Both the position numbers and the translations under genes were made by a program. Under the pieces are notes generated by a model. That model made no database searches. It was given only the letters and a program-made list of their open reading frames with translations, and was not told the origin of the DNA. From Macrosoma leucophasiata (taxonomy: Eukaryota > Arthropoda > Insecta > Lepidoptera > Hedylidae), in contig JAWQUS010000030.1 in assembly GCA_036365455.1 (NCBI GenBank), positions 310,001 through 374,000 on the forward strand: a DNA stretch of 64,000 nt. The letters run 5' to 3'. Below, one piece after another: positions 51,442-62,626 of this stretch; the first letter of the stretch is position 1; every line of letters begins with the position of its first letter.

Positions 51442-52250
51442 AAAAACGAAAATATTACAAATACAAAAATGAAAAAATACTTACCAAAATATTGTGGTTT
51501 CGTATTTTATTTAATTACATCGCAACATGAGCAAATAATAAGAATTCCCTAAATTACATTACACCGAGATTTAAAAGGCAATTTCCTAAAAAAATATTAG
51601 GTGCGCACTTTGTTGATTTTGCCCAGATTGCTTCAGGAAAGTTGACTGGGATGTGGTTTGCTGGGTTCCGCTGTCATGTGGGAAACTGGAATTCATGTAA
51701 TTTTATTCGCGTGTATAAAAGTTTTGGCCAAGTACGAGTATAAATAAAAGTTTAATGCCAGATTTTAAAAACACGAGGAGTTCCGTAAAAAATGAAACGT
51801 CCGTACAGCGCAGCTGCGTTCTCTCCCTTTCGTTGTGTATATTTTTTAAATCTCAAGTCGAGGTTAGTCAGAAATTAAAAAAATTTTTTTTTTTACAAAA
51901 ATAAGTGCTTTAAAAATAGCAAAATCAGCAATTTTAGTACACTTTCGATAAATTTTAGACCTCAGGGGATTTCGAGCTGGTTTTGTGTAGATTTCTATTG
52001 TCTATATTATTTTTATCGCCGTGGCGAGCTTAAGTGGCTCTTATAATTAAAATTAATTAATTAACGTTAGAAGTGAATAGTGGGTACTACGTCTGAACGG
52101 ACCAAAAAGAATGGACTGTAGTCCATTTGGCCGTAATCAAAAATCGTCTACGTCTCAACGGACCGGTCATAAAATATTGTTAACTAATTTGTACATGGAG
52201 TACATTCGAGTGCAAAAGTTATAAATTGAAATACTTTACTGGTTTTTTTG
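51442..52250. other. Interval without a gene
   Basis: 51957-52005 is a small ACTGG subfamily 2 scrap (GACCTCAGGGGATTTCGAGC, GGTTTTGTGTAGATTTCTAT). TACGTCTGAACGGACC at about 52088 and TACGTCTCAACGGACC at about 52149 form a short direct repeat. Confidence 0.4.
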
Positions 52251-52251
52251 T

Positions 52252-52550
52252 ACTGGTGGTAGAGCTCCAGTGACAGAGCTCGCGGGCGTAGACACCACCG
52301 CATTACCTAATATACTTGCCGCTAAATGGTAGTGTTCAGCACTATCGTGTTCCGGTCAGGTGGTAATGTACGGCCCTGTAATTTCAGGCACAGAGGCCAT
52401 AACACCTTAGGCCTCAGGAGTGGCAGCGCATCTGCATTTTGACCTCTGGTCATTGTGTGGGTGTCTATAGGCTGCAGTCATCACTTAACATCAATGTGAA
52501 CTGCATGCTTGTTTGCCACTTTTATTACATAAAAAAAAAAAAAAAAAAAA
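52252..52550 (+). repeat. ACTGG-family copy, full-length reference (subfamily 1)
   Basis: This is the copy closest to consensus. Features in order are the terminus ACTGGTGGTAGAGCTCCAGT, a GAGCTC/GAGCTC hairpin within the first 30 bases, GGCACCACC-type facing GGTGGT, GCCGCTAAATGGTAGTGTTC, GGTCAGGTGGTAATGTACGG, GCCTCAGGAGTGGCAGCGCA, GTGTGGGTGTCTATAGGCTG, TGCAGT facing ACTGCA, and GCCACTTTTATTACATAAAA with a pure A-run. The start is constant between copies and the tail is A-rich. This fits a retroposed SINE-like unit better than 5' truncated LINEs. I find no clear A- and B-box pair and no clear target-site duplications, so the class remains open. Confidence 0.85.
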
Positions 52551-52610
52551 CTTAAGTCTTAATTTTTTTCTTAAATTTGTATTATTTTCTTTGTAAAAAC
52601 AATACTTTAC

Positions 52611-52664
52611 ACTCTCAGCCTACCCCGTTAGGGACCTGGCGTGAAGATACATATATACATATAT
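52611..52664 (+). repeat. Short repeat CTACCCCGTTAGGGACCTGG
   Basis: CTCTCAGCCTACCCCGTTAG, GGACCTGGCGTGAAGATACA and TATATACATA, as at 36226-36285. Confidence 0.55.
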
Positions 52665-52692
52665 AAAAACAATCAACCACTTAAACATATTG

Positions 52693-53631
52693 ACAAAAAA
52701 AACTCGGTCAAGTGCGCGTTGGGCCACATGCAGTCTAGTGTTCCGTAATTTTTAGGTTTAATTAATGTAATGAAAAAATATATAAAATATTTTCTATGAA
52801 GTTGTTTAAAATTTTCAGGTATTATATATATATAATACCATATATATCAGAATCAGAATCAGAATCAGAAACTCATTTATTCATTTAGGATGACAGGCAC
52901 CTCTTATGACACGTCAAAAACAAACAAAATAAATTAAAGCGAATAACAATTGATATACATGTCAAACAAGATAAAAAATATATGTAAAGTCAAGAATATC
53001 ACTAAGATAAAACTAAATGTCTTAAACTAATGTAAATAGTATATCAGTAGAATTTCTCTTTTTCCCTTTTATATAATATGATATATCATATATATCATAT
53101 TTGGTGGACTATTACTCGCAAACTTGTTAAGCCAACTTAGGTGTGATAATTCTCCTTTTAATTAGTAGTAGCTACTATTGCCGCAACGTTTGAATTTCTA
53201 ACAACAACCGTTTAGTTGGCAGAGAGGGGAGGACACTTGACTCTAACGAAAATTAGCACTTTAAAGCTTGATAAGTTACGAACAGTTAACTAAATCCAAA
53301 AATGATATTGGCATATCCGTAACATTTTTGAAACACCTATGAAACGATATCCCACACTATATAGAAAACGAGAAATAAAAAAATAATCCGCGCGTTACAT
53401 GTAGGGGAGGTGCCCTAAATAATTTTATTTTGCATGTTTTTATTCTACCACTTTGTCAGCGTGATTAAGGTGTATACTTGTGCCAAATTTTATGTCTCTA
53501 GTACCAATCGTTTTTGCGCTAAGCCGCAGACGGACAGACAGACGGACAGACAGATAGACAGACAGAAAGACGGACATGGCGAGACTATAAGGGTTCCTTG
53601 TTTACTACGCAACCTTAAAAACAGTCTTATT
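52693..53631. mobile_element. Helitron-like element of about 0.9 kb with GACA microsatellite
   Basis: The left end AAACTCGGTCAAGTGCGCGT is the complement of the right end of 10710-11346. The right end has a GACA array at about 53530-53573, then CATGGCGAGACTATAAGGGT and TCCTTGTTTACTACGCAACC. TTACTCGCAAACTTGTTAAG and similar middle words are AT-rich. An (AGAATC)n tract at 52848-52870, followed by ACTCATTTATTCATTTAGGA, looks like a separate insertion inside it. No coding frame. Confidence 0.6.
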
Positions 53632-53634
53632 TCG

Positions 53635-54265
53635 TTAGTGGGTATATTAAATATGCCACATATATATCATACATGTACCATCAAAGAAAAAACGTCTCAA
53701 CTGCCTCAAATAGACAGTAATGTACATATGGCCAAATATTAATATTTCTGTCTGTATTGATAATCAGCAAACAGCAAACAAAATTGTATAATTATCTAAA
53801 ACAATGTATGACCGTATTTTTTATAGATTTGTATGTAGGTATTTTTTTAATACATTCTTAAGTCTAACCCCGTTATTATGTCATGTTACGTTCAAAATAA
53901 AATGGTGTACCAAATCGGGTCACTCATTCTTTTGCTCTGACAAATGAATACTTCATAGACATAGAGAGAATAGAATAAACGTGAGACATATTTTACTAAA
54001 GAAATATTTTATGAAGTCTATTACAGTATTTCTAATTACATACCTAGCCATACAATATGAAAAAAAAATTACCAGGACACAACACTAAACAAAACTTCAA
54101 AAGTAAATGTTCATTGCACAACTACTGCAGTAGACAGTTGCAAAAAAAACACTGATTGCATATTATTATGAACCTTCTTTTCGCCACTCCTCTGACGTAA
54201 CAAATAAACTGCCTTCTTGTGACTGGTTGATAAGAAAGGATCATTGTTGATTTAGGTACCTGAAG
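53635..54265. other. AT-rich interval without a gene
   Basis: No recurrent repeat. No frame that looks genic. Confidence 0.35.
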
Positions 54266-54266
54266 T

Positions 54267-54412
54267 CGTGCCAGAGGCATAACACCTTTGGCCTCAGGAG
54301 TGGTAACGCATCTGCATGTTGATCTTGGTCTTTATGTAGGTGTCTGTAGGTTGCAGTCATCAGTGTGAACTGCATGCTTGTTTGTCACTTCCATTACATA
54401 TTTAAAAAAAAA
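54267..54412 (+). repeat. ACTGG-family 3' half
   Basis: GTGCCAGAGGCATAACACCT to TTCCATTACATATTTAAAAA, with a deletion between GCAGTCATCA and GTGTGAACTG. Confidence 0.85.
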
Positions 54413-54473
54413 GAAATATGCCGAAGTCTTCTTCCTAAGATCGATGTGCAATATTTCATATAGAATACTGTAG

Positions 54474-54662
54474 CTAACAATAAAGAATACACATCAGAAT
54501 AAAATCAATATCCAAGATTAAACAACGGCAAACTTGGCACCAGCTACATCTGTACAGATTGATCACTCTTTACCGATTAAAAATATGGCGCCGAATAATC
54601 CCAAGATGCACCATAAGAACGCACGCGCAGTCACAGCGTATTTGAAAATTAAAATTTCGAAG
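54474..54662 (+). repeat. Paired non-coding block E, copy 1
   Basis: AACAATAAAGAATACACATC, AGAATAAAATCAATATCCAA, AAACTTGGCACCAGCTACAT, AATATGGCGCCGAATAATCC and CAAGATGCACCATAAGAACG recur at 55150-55337. The 111-codon open frame starting here is not conserved in copy 2, which reads into TGA and TAA. Confidence 0.8.
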
Positions 54663-55030
54663 CGTTCCATAATAATATGGGTAAAGATTTACAATATGTA
54701 CCGAAATGACAAAGATTACAATAAACAAACTGGACTAAAAAGGGCTTTTAAGAAACTCCCACTCTCACTGCTGTCCCAAGAAATCTTCTTCTATCCGCAT
54801 AAATATCCGCGTACCTATATGTATATAGCTATAATGTGTACTGGTATAAACATTAATGTGTACTCATAAGCTTGAAACTGGCCTCCCACCAAAAGATATA
54901 TTTTTTTAAACCGGTGTGTCATGCTGCACCCTGTCCAATGCTTAAATTATATTAAAAACACTCCTAAACAGATTAAAATTTAATATATTATCCTTTAGGT
55001 CTTCAAAATTCTACTGTAACTTTGCACTAA

Positions 55031-55084
55031 GCATAATATTTGTAAACTGTAGGTATAGATACCTACAGTTTACAAATATTATGC
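55031..55084. repeat. 54 bp perfect palindrome, 26 bp arms, 2-base loop
   Basis: GCATAATATTTGTAAACTGT... at 55031-55056 is mirrored exactly at 55059-55084, with AG between. It lies between the two E copies. Confidence 0.97.
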
Positions 55085-55149
55085 TCGTCTTATTTGAACA
55101 TTAAAAATAATTACAGTCGGTAGTTATCTCAGATTTGAAAGCGCAGGAA

Positions 55150-55337
55150 GTAACAATAAAGAATACAGAGCAGAATAAAATCAATATCCAAAATTAAACA
55201 ACGACAAACTTGGCACCACCTACATCTGTACAGAGTGATCACTCATTACTGATTAAAAATATGGCGGCGAATAATCCCAAGATGCACAATAAGAACGCAC
55301 CTGCGGTCGCGGCGCATTTGAAAATTAAAATGTCGAA
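55150..55337 (+). repeat. Paired non-coding block E, copy 2
   Basis: AACAATAAAGAATACAGAGC, AGAATAAAATCAATATCCAA, AAACTTGGCACCACCTACAT, AATATGGCGGCGAATAATCC and CAAGATGCACAATAAGAACG. AATATGGCGGC is again a YY1/Pho-like word, which reads ATGGCGCC in copy 1. Confidence 0.8.
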
Positions 55338-55442
55338 TGAGAGGTTGAATGATTAAATGCAGATATTAATATTGGGAGCACGTTGCAGATGTGATTCGTG
55401 CGCCATGCTTTTATATAATTTTAGTATTGGTTATTTATTATT

Positions 55443-55548
55443 TAGGCAGAAGAGCTCCACTGACAGAGCTCGCGGGCGTAGGCACCACCGCATTATCTAA
55501 GATACTTGACGCTAAATGGTAGTGTTCAGCACTATCGTGTTCCAGTGA
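55443..55548 (+). repeat. ACTGG-family 5' third
   Basis: AGAGCTCCACTGACAGAGCT to CAGCACTATCGTGTTCCAGT, then an abrupt change to an A-run. Confidence 0.8.
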
Positions 55549-55549
55549 A

Positions 55550-56940
55550 AAAAAATATATTTTTTTTTATTTTTCATTGTGTAGGGTACAATAATAATAC
55601 AAAAACTACAAAAAATCGAGTTGTCACAATCCTATTTAGTCATATAAATAGCATTCAAGACATAAATTTACTGTAGGTATTCGTCAGACATGTTTTTGAA
55701 CTTCAAGTTTGTCACAAATACATTTTATATGAACATCAGACCTTGAAATGTTTGCATAGAATAAGGACTTACTGGCAGATAACTCCCAGATAGCTACCGA
55801 GATATAAGCATAATCTAAATCCAAAGACAAAATAGATTTCTTTGTATAGACTAGACTTCAGACCCATTCCTTATATTCTCTCAAAACGTGTAAGCAAGCA
55901 ATTCGAGAAAATAACATTTAAAACTATTCCTATGAATTCCAGTACAAAGAAAATAAAGTCCCTTGGGAGTGACTAGGGATTTATTGAAACCTCATTATAA
56001 AGACTTCTTACTTTGTTCTTCAAATAAGTGAACCCTCCTCAGCTAAACTATCGTCTCCGATAGAGTTATCGATCCACTTCCTAAACTCCTTACGAAAAAT
56101 CCCACTTAAGCCGAGCTTTTCACTCGACATCTAAATAAACATAACCTATTCACAGTCCCTGTACACGTTCGAACTTGAACGAATAACTAGGTACATATAG
56201 GTATACTTACCCTAACCACAGTATGCTTAAATTACTTGCAAAATATTCAAATAAATAACAGTGCACCAAAAATAAACTATGGGTGTTTATTACACTGTGG
56301 CACAAGAGTAGGGTAAACGTGAAATACATGGAGTAATTTTGGCCAGTCGATATGTCGAAGGTGGCCTTTAAGACAGTTTGATTAGTTGAAAAGTTCTCCC
56401 CTGCAAGGAATGCGGAGGGGCTGAAATAAATCGGGGTATTATTTGAAGGCACGGCGCGTTCGAGTGTACCGAGATTTGCCCCTCGATACCTCTATTGTGC
56501 CTTCTGTGATGTTTTATTTCTACGTTATAATGGCATTTTTAAATTCCTCACTACAGGTATAAAACATTTTATTAAAATTAAATATTTATATATATCTAAT
56601 TTATATGTGTAAATACTAAAACCAACTGACATGTTGACAGCTATGTTTTTGGCCCAAATAAGTTTCATTCTCTTATTTGTCCTCCAAGAGAGGCCTTGAG
56701 ATGTTGAGATGCGTAGAATTTATTCATTCAATACATCTATGTTTGAGTTATGTTTTACATTTTATTGTGTGATCACTTATGGCTTCTGATTTGCCTTTTT
56801 AATATAACCCTAGATAAACGAACCTAGTTAACCCTAGACCCCTAAAAATATAGCTCTTGATACCTTTGAGGTTTATGTGTCCATTGAATGTTAGTTACAT
56901 CGTCGCTTACTTAATGAAACTAAAAGAAAAAACATTATCG
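55550..56940. other. 1.4 kb unique AT-rich interval
   Basis: No gene, no recurrent repeat. Confidence 0.4.
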
Positions 56941-56941
56941 G

Positions 56942-57000
56942 CTCATCGTGGACGTTTGCATGTGTGCATATAGGTATGGATGTATATTTACCTCCATTAC
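56942..57000 (+). repeat. SINE-A tail scrap
   Basis: CTCATCGTGGACGTTTGCAT and GTATATTTACCTCC in SINE-A order. Confidence 0.45.
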
Positions 57001-57004
57001 CAAC

Positions 57005-57484
57005 ATACGTGCATGTGTTAGTTTCTGTAAAACTGGAGAACGGCTGGGCCAACGGCAATTTTAGTTTTGAAATATTAGCACAGATACTACTAAAATTATT
57101 TGACTTTGATTAGGCATAAAATTCGCCGGGTACCTAGTATTTTCTAAAAACTGATGAACAATTACAACCGCTATCAAACCCCAAAAGCCTTCATTTCATC
57201 GCTCATTAATATCAGTAAAGAGAAAAATGCAAAAACTTGAAATCGCCTTCCCAAGCCCATTTGTGTCGACAAGCACCCTTGTCAAACTCAAGGTCGGAAA
57301 TTCGTCGACCTGATTGGTCTATTAGATCCATGTTTACTTAGTAAATTAGCAGATTACACGTCAGGGTAGTCAGATTATGGGTGAAATCGGTATCTCATTT
57401 TGCTTAGAATAATAACCGGAGCACTGCTATAGGCACGTGAAATGCCATTTTCATATATTATTCTTTGAGATTGTGTAAATGTCA
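57005..57484. other. Unique interval
   Basis: No gene. CTTGAAATCGCCTTCCCAAG to ATTCGTCGACCTGATTGG (57236-57320) is GC-richer and unique. Confidence 0.3.
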
Positions 57485-57485
57485 C

Positions 57486-57530
57486 TTTTTTATGTAATGG
57501 TGGCAAACAATCATGCTGTTGATATTTATG
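57486..57530 (-). repeat. ACTGG-family 3' scrap
   Basis: TTTTTTATGTAATGGTGGCA and AACAATCATGCTGTTGATAT. Confidence 0.65.
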
Positions 57531-57531
57531 G

Positions 57532-59340
57532 ATATCATGGTAAGTAATTAATTGCATTGTGTAACTTAATGCTTTTAGTACGTGTAAAATATATTATCCA
57601 CAACTAAGTTATAGAGGGTCGAAAATGGTCTGAATTGTTTTGAGAAAAGGATGGTACGACCGTGTCGCTTTTTTGCTCGACTTGGCGGAGGTACTGCCGT
57701 GTCCCCAGATATATCTGTAATACTGGTTTGTATTTAATTTGAATGACCGAACCTATAGGTATGCTATACCTATATCCGTGGACAGACACACATACATGTA
57801 TGACAGCTTAAATATTTGCTTGGAAGCTTTTATAGATCGTCATAAACGTATGTGAATATCATTAAGTTCCAAGAATATTACTTACATACGTGTCAAAACT
57901 ATGATCTAATTTATTTTAAAATACCTAAAAATAAAGTTACAATTTGTAAAAATTCAATATAGGAATAAGAAGTCAAACCATTAAAATTGCGCTTACATTT
58001 CAACACTTAAGTGTTTGAAAAAACTCACAAGATCGTTCATAAAAACGTACCTCAACTCACTGTTCGCTGAATTCTCACAAAAGCTTCGCAAAGGAAACAA
58101 AATTGCAAGCCCCAAGCTCCACTACCAATTTTATTTTACACCTTTACGTACTACGATCAGACGGAATTCGTTGCATAAACATCAATGGAAAACATTAGCT
58201 TATTGGACCCAAAATTGGATGAAACGAGATAACAAATTAATAACAAGGGCCTCAAAGACCTTGTGAAACTATTCGACAACTATTCCGAACGTAAACCAGG
58301 GTTAATCTGCAGTTTTGGTTTCGTCGAAAGGGTCCGCCCTCAAAGTTTGCAAAGTGAGCAAAATTCGTGTAGCATATTTAATTTCTTGGGTTGAAATACG
58401 CCGTATAAAAGATTGATAGGGTTAATATTTCGGGCCGCTCTTGTTTCTTCGGGTAATCAAATTTATTCTTGTAAGATGAACATTGGTAATAAGTAATCCA
58501 TACTTTTGCAACAATATTTTACGTAAGACTGCGGCTTCGCTGGTTTGATCATTTCAAATGGATTTATTAAATTACATTTATTTGCAGAGTTTGTTAACAG
58601 AAGTTACGATGTGTATATTGAATTGACCATTGTTTATTGCTTCTCATTTTCATCATTGGATGCTTAGTCCGTAGATACTTACATATTGTTACTAATGTGA
58701 TATGTTTGTATGTACCACCCAATCCGATTTCACGAAATCTCTTCCTAGAATCATCTCCGTTTATATTTATTTAGTGCTTATAATTATATGGAGTACATAT
58801 CGATTAAAAAGTGCTTGTTTTATATTAAAAAATCAATCAGTTTTGAATATCCGACATTCTGTTAAATATTATATGAATGAAAAAGTGTTGCCTCAAAGTA
58901 TCCAAACGGGATTATCCAAAACATTTTCAACCTATTTGCTGTATATATGACATCACAAATATTTGGTCGGCAAAGTGAAAATGCAATACGTTATACAAAA
59001 AAGCGACGTGCGCGAATACAGTGAATATTTCGTCGCTTGTACGCGGCCAAACAAAAACTAGTGTTTTTGCAAAAAGCTGACGCTGATTGCTCGCTTGTTA
59101 CCGCAGTAATAACAACCATCTGACATCACGCACTACGGTGTCAACACGCTGCGTGCTTAACATACCTGCAGCTGTTTCATTATTACTTGTATCTATATTA
59201 TTTTCAGGGCATCGACCACCCCACACAGCTTCGGGGACATTATGATAACAACCTTAAAGTGAAATGGAAAACAAAATTCTTATGAAGTGGAAGAACAGAT
59301 TGCTGATATTTGTGTAAGTATTATTCATTTGATGGGAAAG
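57532..59340. other. 1.8 kb unique interval
   Basis: No gene is convincing. The open frame at 58015-58266 (83 codons, lysine- and leucine-rich) has no recognised motif. 58980-59170 is GC-richer and unique. Confidence 0.35.
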
Positions 59341-59342
59341 GG

Positions 59343-59600
59343 ACTTCTGGTGGTAGAGCTCTAATGATGGAGCTCGTGGGCGTAGGTACCACCGCATTAC
59401 CTTATCCACTTGGCGCTAAATTATAATGTTCAATTCTATCGTGTTTTGGTCAGGTAGTAATGTACGGCACTGTGATTTCCAGCATAATGAAATCACATTG
59501 CCGTACATTACTTTCGGCCTCAGGCTCCTGAGGTCATAACGAACCATTTCAACCATGGTTTCATGTAGATATTTACAGGCCACAGTGTTACTTACCTTCA
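59343..59600 (+). repeat. ACTGG-family copy rearranged by a fold-back
   Basis: It starts CTGGTGGTAGAGCTCTAATG and is normal to GTGATTTCCAGC. Then 59489-59512 is the reverse complement (one mismatch) of its own 59456-59479, after which GGCCTCAGG resumes. About 40 bases of the element are missing. Confidence 0.85.
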
Positions 59601-59601
59601 T

Positions 59602-60970
59602 CATAGTCATTAAATATACCGGCCGAAATGAGAACCTCCCGTTTTTGAACTCGGTTAAAAAAGAGGCTAATACATTAAAAAGATTACCGTTAGGATTTTT
59701 GGCTTACTGTTTTTACAAAATTAAATTAAATATTGGTTAAATACAAGCCTACAAAAAATACCACAAGCTACTTTGATAACTTACAAAAAACTTGATCTTG
59801 TTATGACTGTTAGTAATTACCTTATAGTATTGTAGACCTCACAAAACGCGGCGTGCCAAAAGCACAGTGCGTATTGGGGACGACGCGTGTCGCAGTCGCG
59901 GCGACACCTGCAAAAACATACGATTGGTATTTCACAAAGTGGACAATTTGCATTGTGACTGCACTATACCATTGACTGCTCACGATCTGCTGACGGTATA
60001 TTTTTTTTTGATAAATATACAAATAAACAAAATGTATGCTTGTATTTTCTTGAACAATGGAAATAGGTATGTTATCAATTAATTAAAATCCCTACACTTG
60101 ATTGTTTGTTCGTTGACACTTTATGAGATGTGGCAAGTAAGCATACAGTTCACACAAGTGGCGGCTAAAAGTGTAAGCGTATTATTTTATTCCCTTCTTT
60201 ATTACAAGGAAGGAAAAAACATTACAAGAAAGCCGATAAAGACGAAATAAATCTTTTGAAAACAAGAAAGATTACCACCCAACTCCCTTGACTACTTCCA
60301 TAACGATCATTACCTCTAATATTTACCTGGCCGAATCTCAACCGTCTGACGTCACCGCGGCTACATCAAGCTTAATCTACGCTCAACTGAATGAAGTACT
60401 CCAGAAACTGGAATACATTAAGCGGGGAGGATAAGAACGTTCATGCTGACTTTATTTGATTGAACATGAAAGCCAATTTTGTGTTACAGGTGTGTTACTT
60501 GCTTTTTGACTTAGTTAAGTGTTACTTCAATCTTACCTTATATGAAACTATCGATTATTATATTATTTCATACACTCCCTTATGTTACTTACAGAAACGA
60601 ATAAATACCAAGTTTAATTGGTATCCAAGATTTAAATTGCCAAAAAATGTAAAAAAAACAGTTGAAAACAAATATTTATGATAAATTTTACAACGCTTAC
60701 CTTTAACTTCTTGTTAAGGCGCTTTTACTTTGAAACTTGTTTAATGATATTTACAAAAAACTACATTCTACTATCATTTTAGTAACGAAATTTAGAGACA
60801 AATTTCCATTGTAAAGTTAGGTCGCAATAGCTCCGTGATACCTATTATGGCATTATTGTTAAGTCTGAAGAAATGGGTTCAATCTCTAGATGGAGACAGA
60901 TGTATAAGATAACAATTATGTGCAGGGTCACGCATAAAGTGAAGAAAAATCATGAATCTCAACAATGTCA
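59602..60970. other. 1.4 kb mostly unique interval
   Basis: 60124-60160 is an ACTGG scrap in reverse (GTGGCAAGTAAGCATACAGT). GGCCGAATCTCAACCGTCTG to CACCGCGGCTACATC (60330-60366) is GC-richer. No gene is seen. Confidence 0.35.
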
Positions 60971-60975
60971 TAATA

Positions 60976-61138
60976 ATATCGTATGATGGCTCCGTAATAA
61001 CAACCAGAGAGGTAAATAACATAGGTCATAGGGTTGGCAATGCATCATTTACCTCCTTGTCTTGTGTATCTAAAGAGCATAGTATTCATTATCCATAAAC
61101 GTAAGTGCATGCTTAATTGTCACCACCAGTTTGTAACT
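60976..61138 (+). repeat. ACTGG-family 3' half, subfamily 2, decayed
   Basis: CTCCGTAATAACAACCAGAG, GGTTGGCAATGCATCATTTA and AAGTGCATGCTTAATTGTCA. Confidence 0.65.
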
Positions 61139-61229
61139 AAAAAATCAACAAAATGTGGTACTCGAAATACATCTGACATCTGTCTGTTCTGTCGTATTTA
61201 AAGATTATTCACTCCCGTCAACTCTCTAA

Positions 61230-61385
61230 TGTATTTTTTGAGATATACGTATCCACAAAATATTTTATTACATTATGTCCAATCTCGTCGTTTCCTTCCT
61301 CCTAAACTCGCGTAAATCACCGAAAACTTTACTTTAAGCGCCTCAAGATAAGCTGCTCAAAATTTAACCTAATTAAAAATTATTG
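61230..61385 (+). repeat. Paired non-coding block H, copy 1
   Basis: AAAATATTTTATTACATTAT, GTCCAATCTCGTCGTTTCCT, AACTCGCGTAAATCACCGAA, GCGCCTCAAGATAAG and TTAACCTAATTAAAAATT recur at 61895-62030. Confidence 0.7.
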
Positions 61386-61486
61386 CGATGATTTAAAACG
61401 GCCTCAACGGATTAGATATGGACTTCTAATGTAGCGAAGGTAGCAAATAACAGGGATGTCAAGTGGTGATGGAATTGCAGTCTTCT

Positions 61487-61770
61487 AACGTTGGGGCTCC
61501 AGTGCGAAGGCACCACCGCATTACCTAATTTATTTGCTGAGAAATGTTAGTGATCAGCACTATCGTAATCCAGTTAGATGGCTATTTATGGCCCTGTAAG
61601 AATTGTCACAGAGATAAAATGCTTTGGTCTCAGGGGGGGGGGGGAGGGGAGCAACACAATTGCATTATTTACCTTCGGTTTTGTGTAGAAGCCTAGATGC
61701 TGCAGTTATCACTTGCTATCAATGTAGCCTGCATGCTTGTTTGCAACCAATACTCATCTACAACAAAAAA
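61487..61770 (+). repeat. ACTGG-family copy, subfamily 2, with poly-G
   Basis: GGGGCTCCAGTGCGAAGGCA to CATCTACAACAAAAAAATAA. The CTCAGGGGTGG position is expanded to a G-run at 61633-61650. Confidence 0.75.
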
Positions 61771-61894
61771 ATAATACTCTAAATGCAGTTTTGTATGTAA
61801 TGTACGTAGCAGATTCACCGCGTATCGTAAGGGACATAAGAAACATTATAAAATCCTACCTACCTCTGCCTTCTTAGGTTTCGTTTCTTTAAAC

Positions 61895-62030
61895 GCAAAA
61901 TATTTTACGTAATCATATCCAATTTTCTTGCTCCATCAATCTTGAACTCGCGTAAATCACCCAAAACTTCCCAAATGCCTCAAGACAAACCCACAATGTA
62001 ACCTAATTAAAAATTCTTTCTTCATCCCAA
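61895..62030 (+). repeat. Paired non-coding block H, copy 2
   Basis: AAAATATTTTACGTAATCAT, ATCCAATTTTCTTGCTCCAT, AACTCGCGTAAATCACCCAA, TGCCTCAAGACAAAC and GTAACCTAATTAAAAATT. The ACTGG copy at 61487 separates the pair. Confidence 0.7.
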
Positions 62031-62031
62031 A

Positions 62032-62338
62032 ACCGTTTCACCTGGTTGCAGCCCTCAAAGCGATGCAAACTCTGCCGCAATCATTTTAATTGCCAACTCC
62101 CCCACTCCAGTATGGGGGTAACCCTGCACCCCCTCATTATCTCTCGGATTACCCCCGCTATGAATATTTCTCTTCAATCCCACTGATTGCTGAATTTTAA
62201 TTTTAAGTGAACTTGACCTGTGTGAAGATTCTTTTATCCTGAATTGGATTCCGGTTCTTATTCATTCAATTGTAATGGACTGGTAAGGTTAATATAATTT
62301 TTGATCTTAAGCGATTTCAATACTACTTATAGGGAATT
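62032..62338. other. Unique interval
   Basis: C-rich patches (CAACTCCCCCACTCCAGTAT, GGGTAACCCTGCACCCCC) at 62095-62150. No gene. Confidence 0.3.
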
Positions 62339-62340
62339 GA

Positions 62341-62560
62341 ACGTAACTTCAAGCCTATAACACCCGAAGGGGTGGCAGAGGTAAATGCATGCATACAAGG
62401 AAACATGCAAAACACCATCGATTCGCTGGTTACGTTTTGAACCATATAACAGGTGACAGCTTGTTGACATTTTTGGACATACAGTAGTCATTACCAAGCT
62501 CCGAGGTACGGGTAAAATTATAGAAAATTGAAAACTTCCCATTTTTAAGACTTTTGGTCC
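62341..62560 (-). repeat. tRNA-derived SINE-A, head missing
   Basis: CGTAACTTCAAGCCTATAAC, GTAAATGCATGCATACAAGG, CATCGATTCGCTGGTTACGT and AACAGGTGACAGC. Confidence 0.75.
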
Positions 62561-62626
62561 CAATTACTGGTCCGAAAATCACCATCTAACCTGAATATGA
62601 TAGTAGGTACTTATATTAGTGCTAAT

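Noticed and set aside
54534..54869. 111-codon forward frame over block E copy 1
   Set aside because: The duplicate at 55150 breaks the frame by substitutions to stop codons, so no coding constraint is visible.
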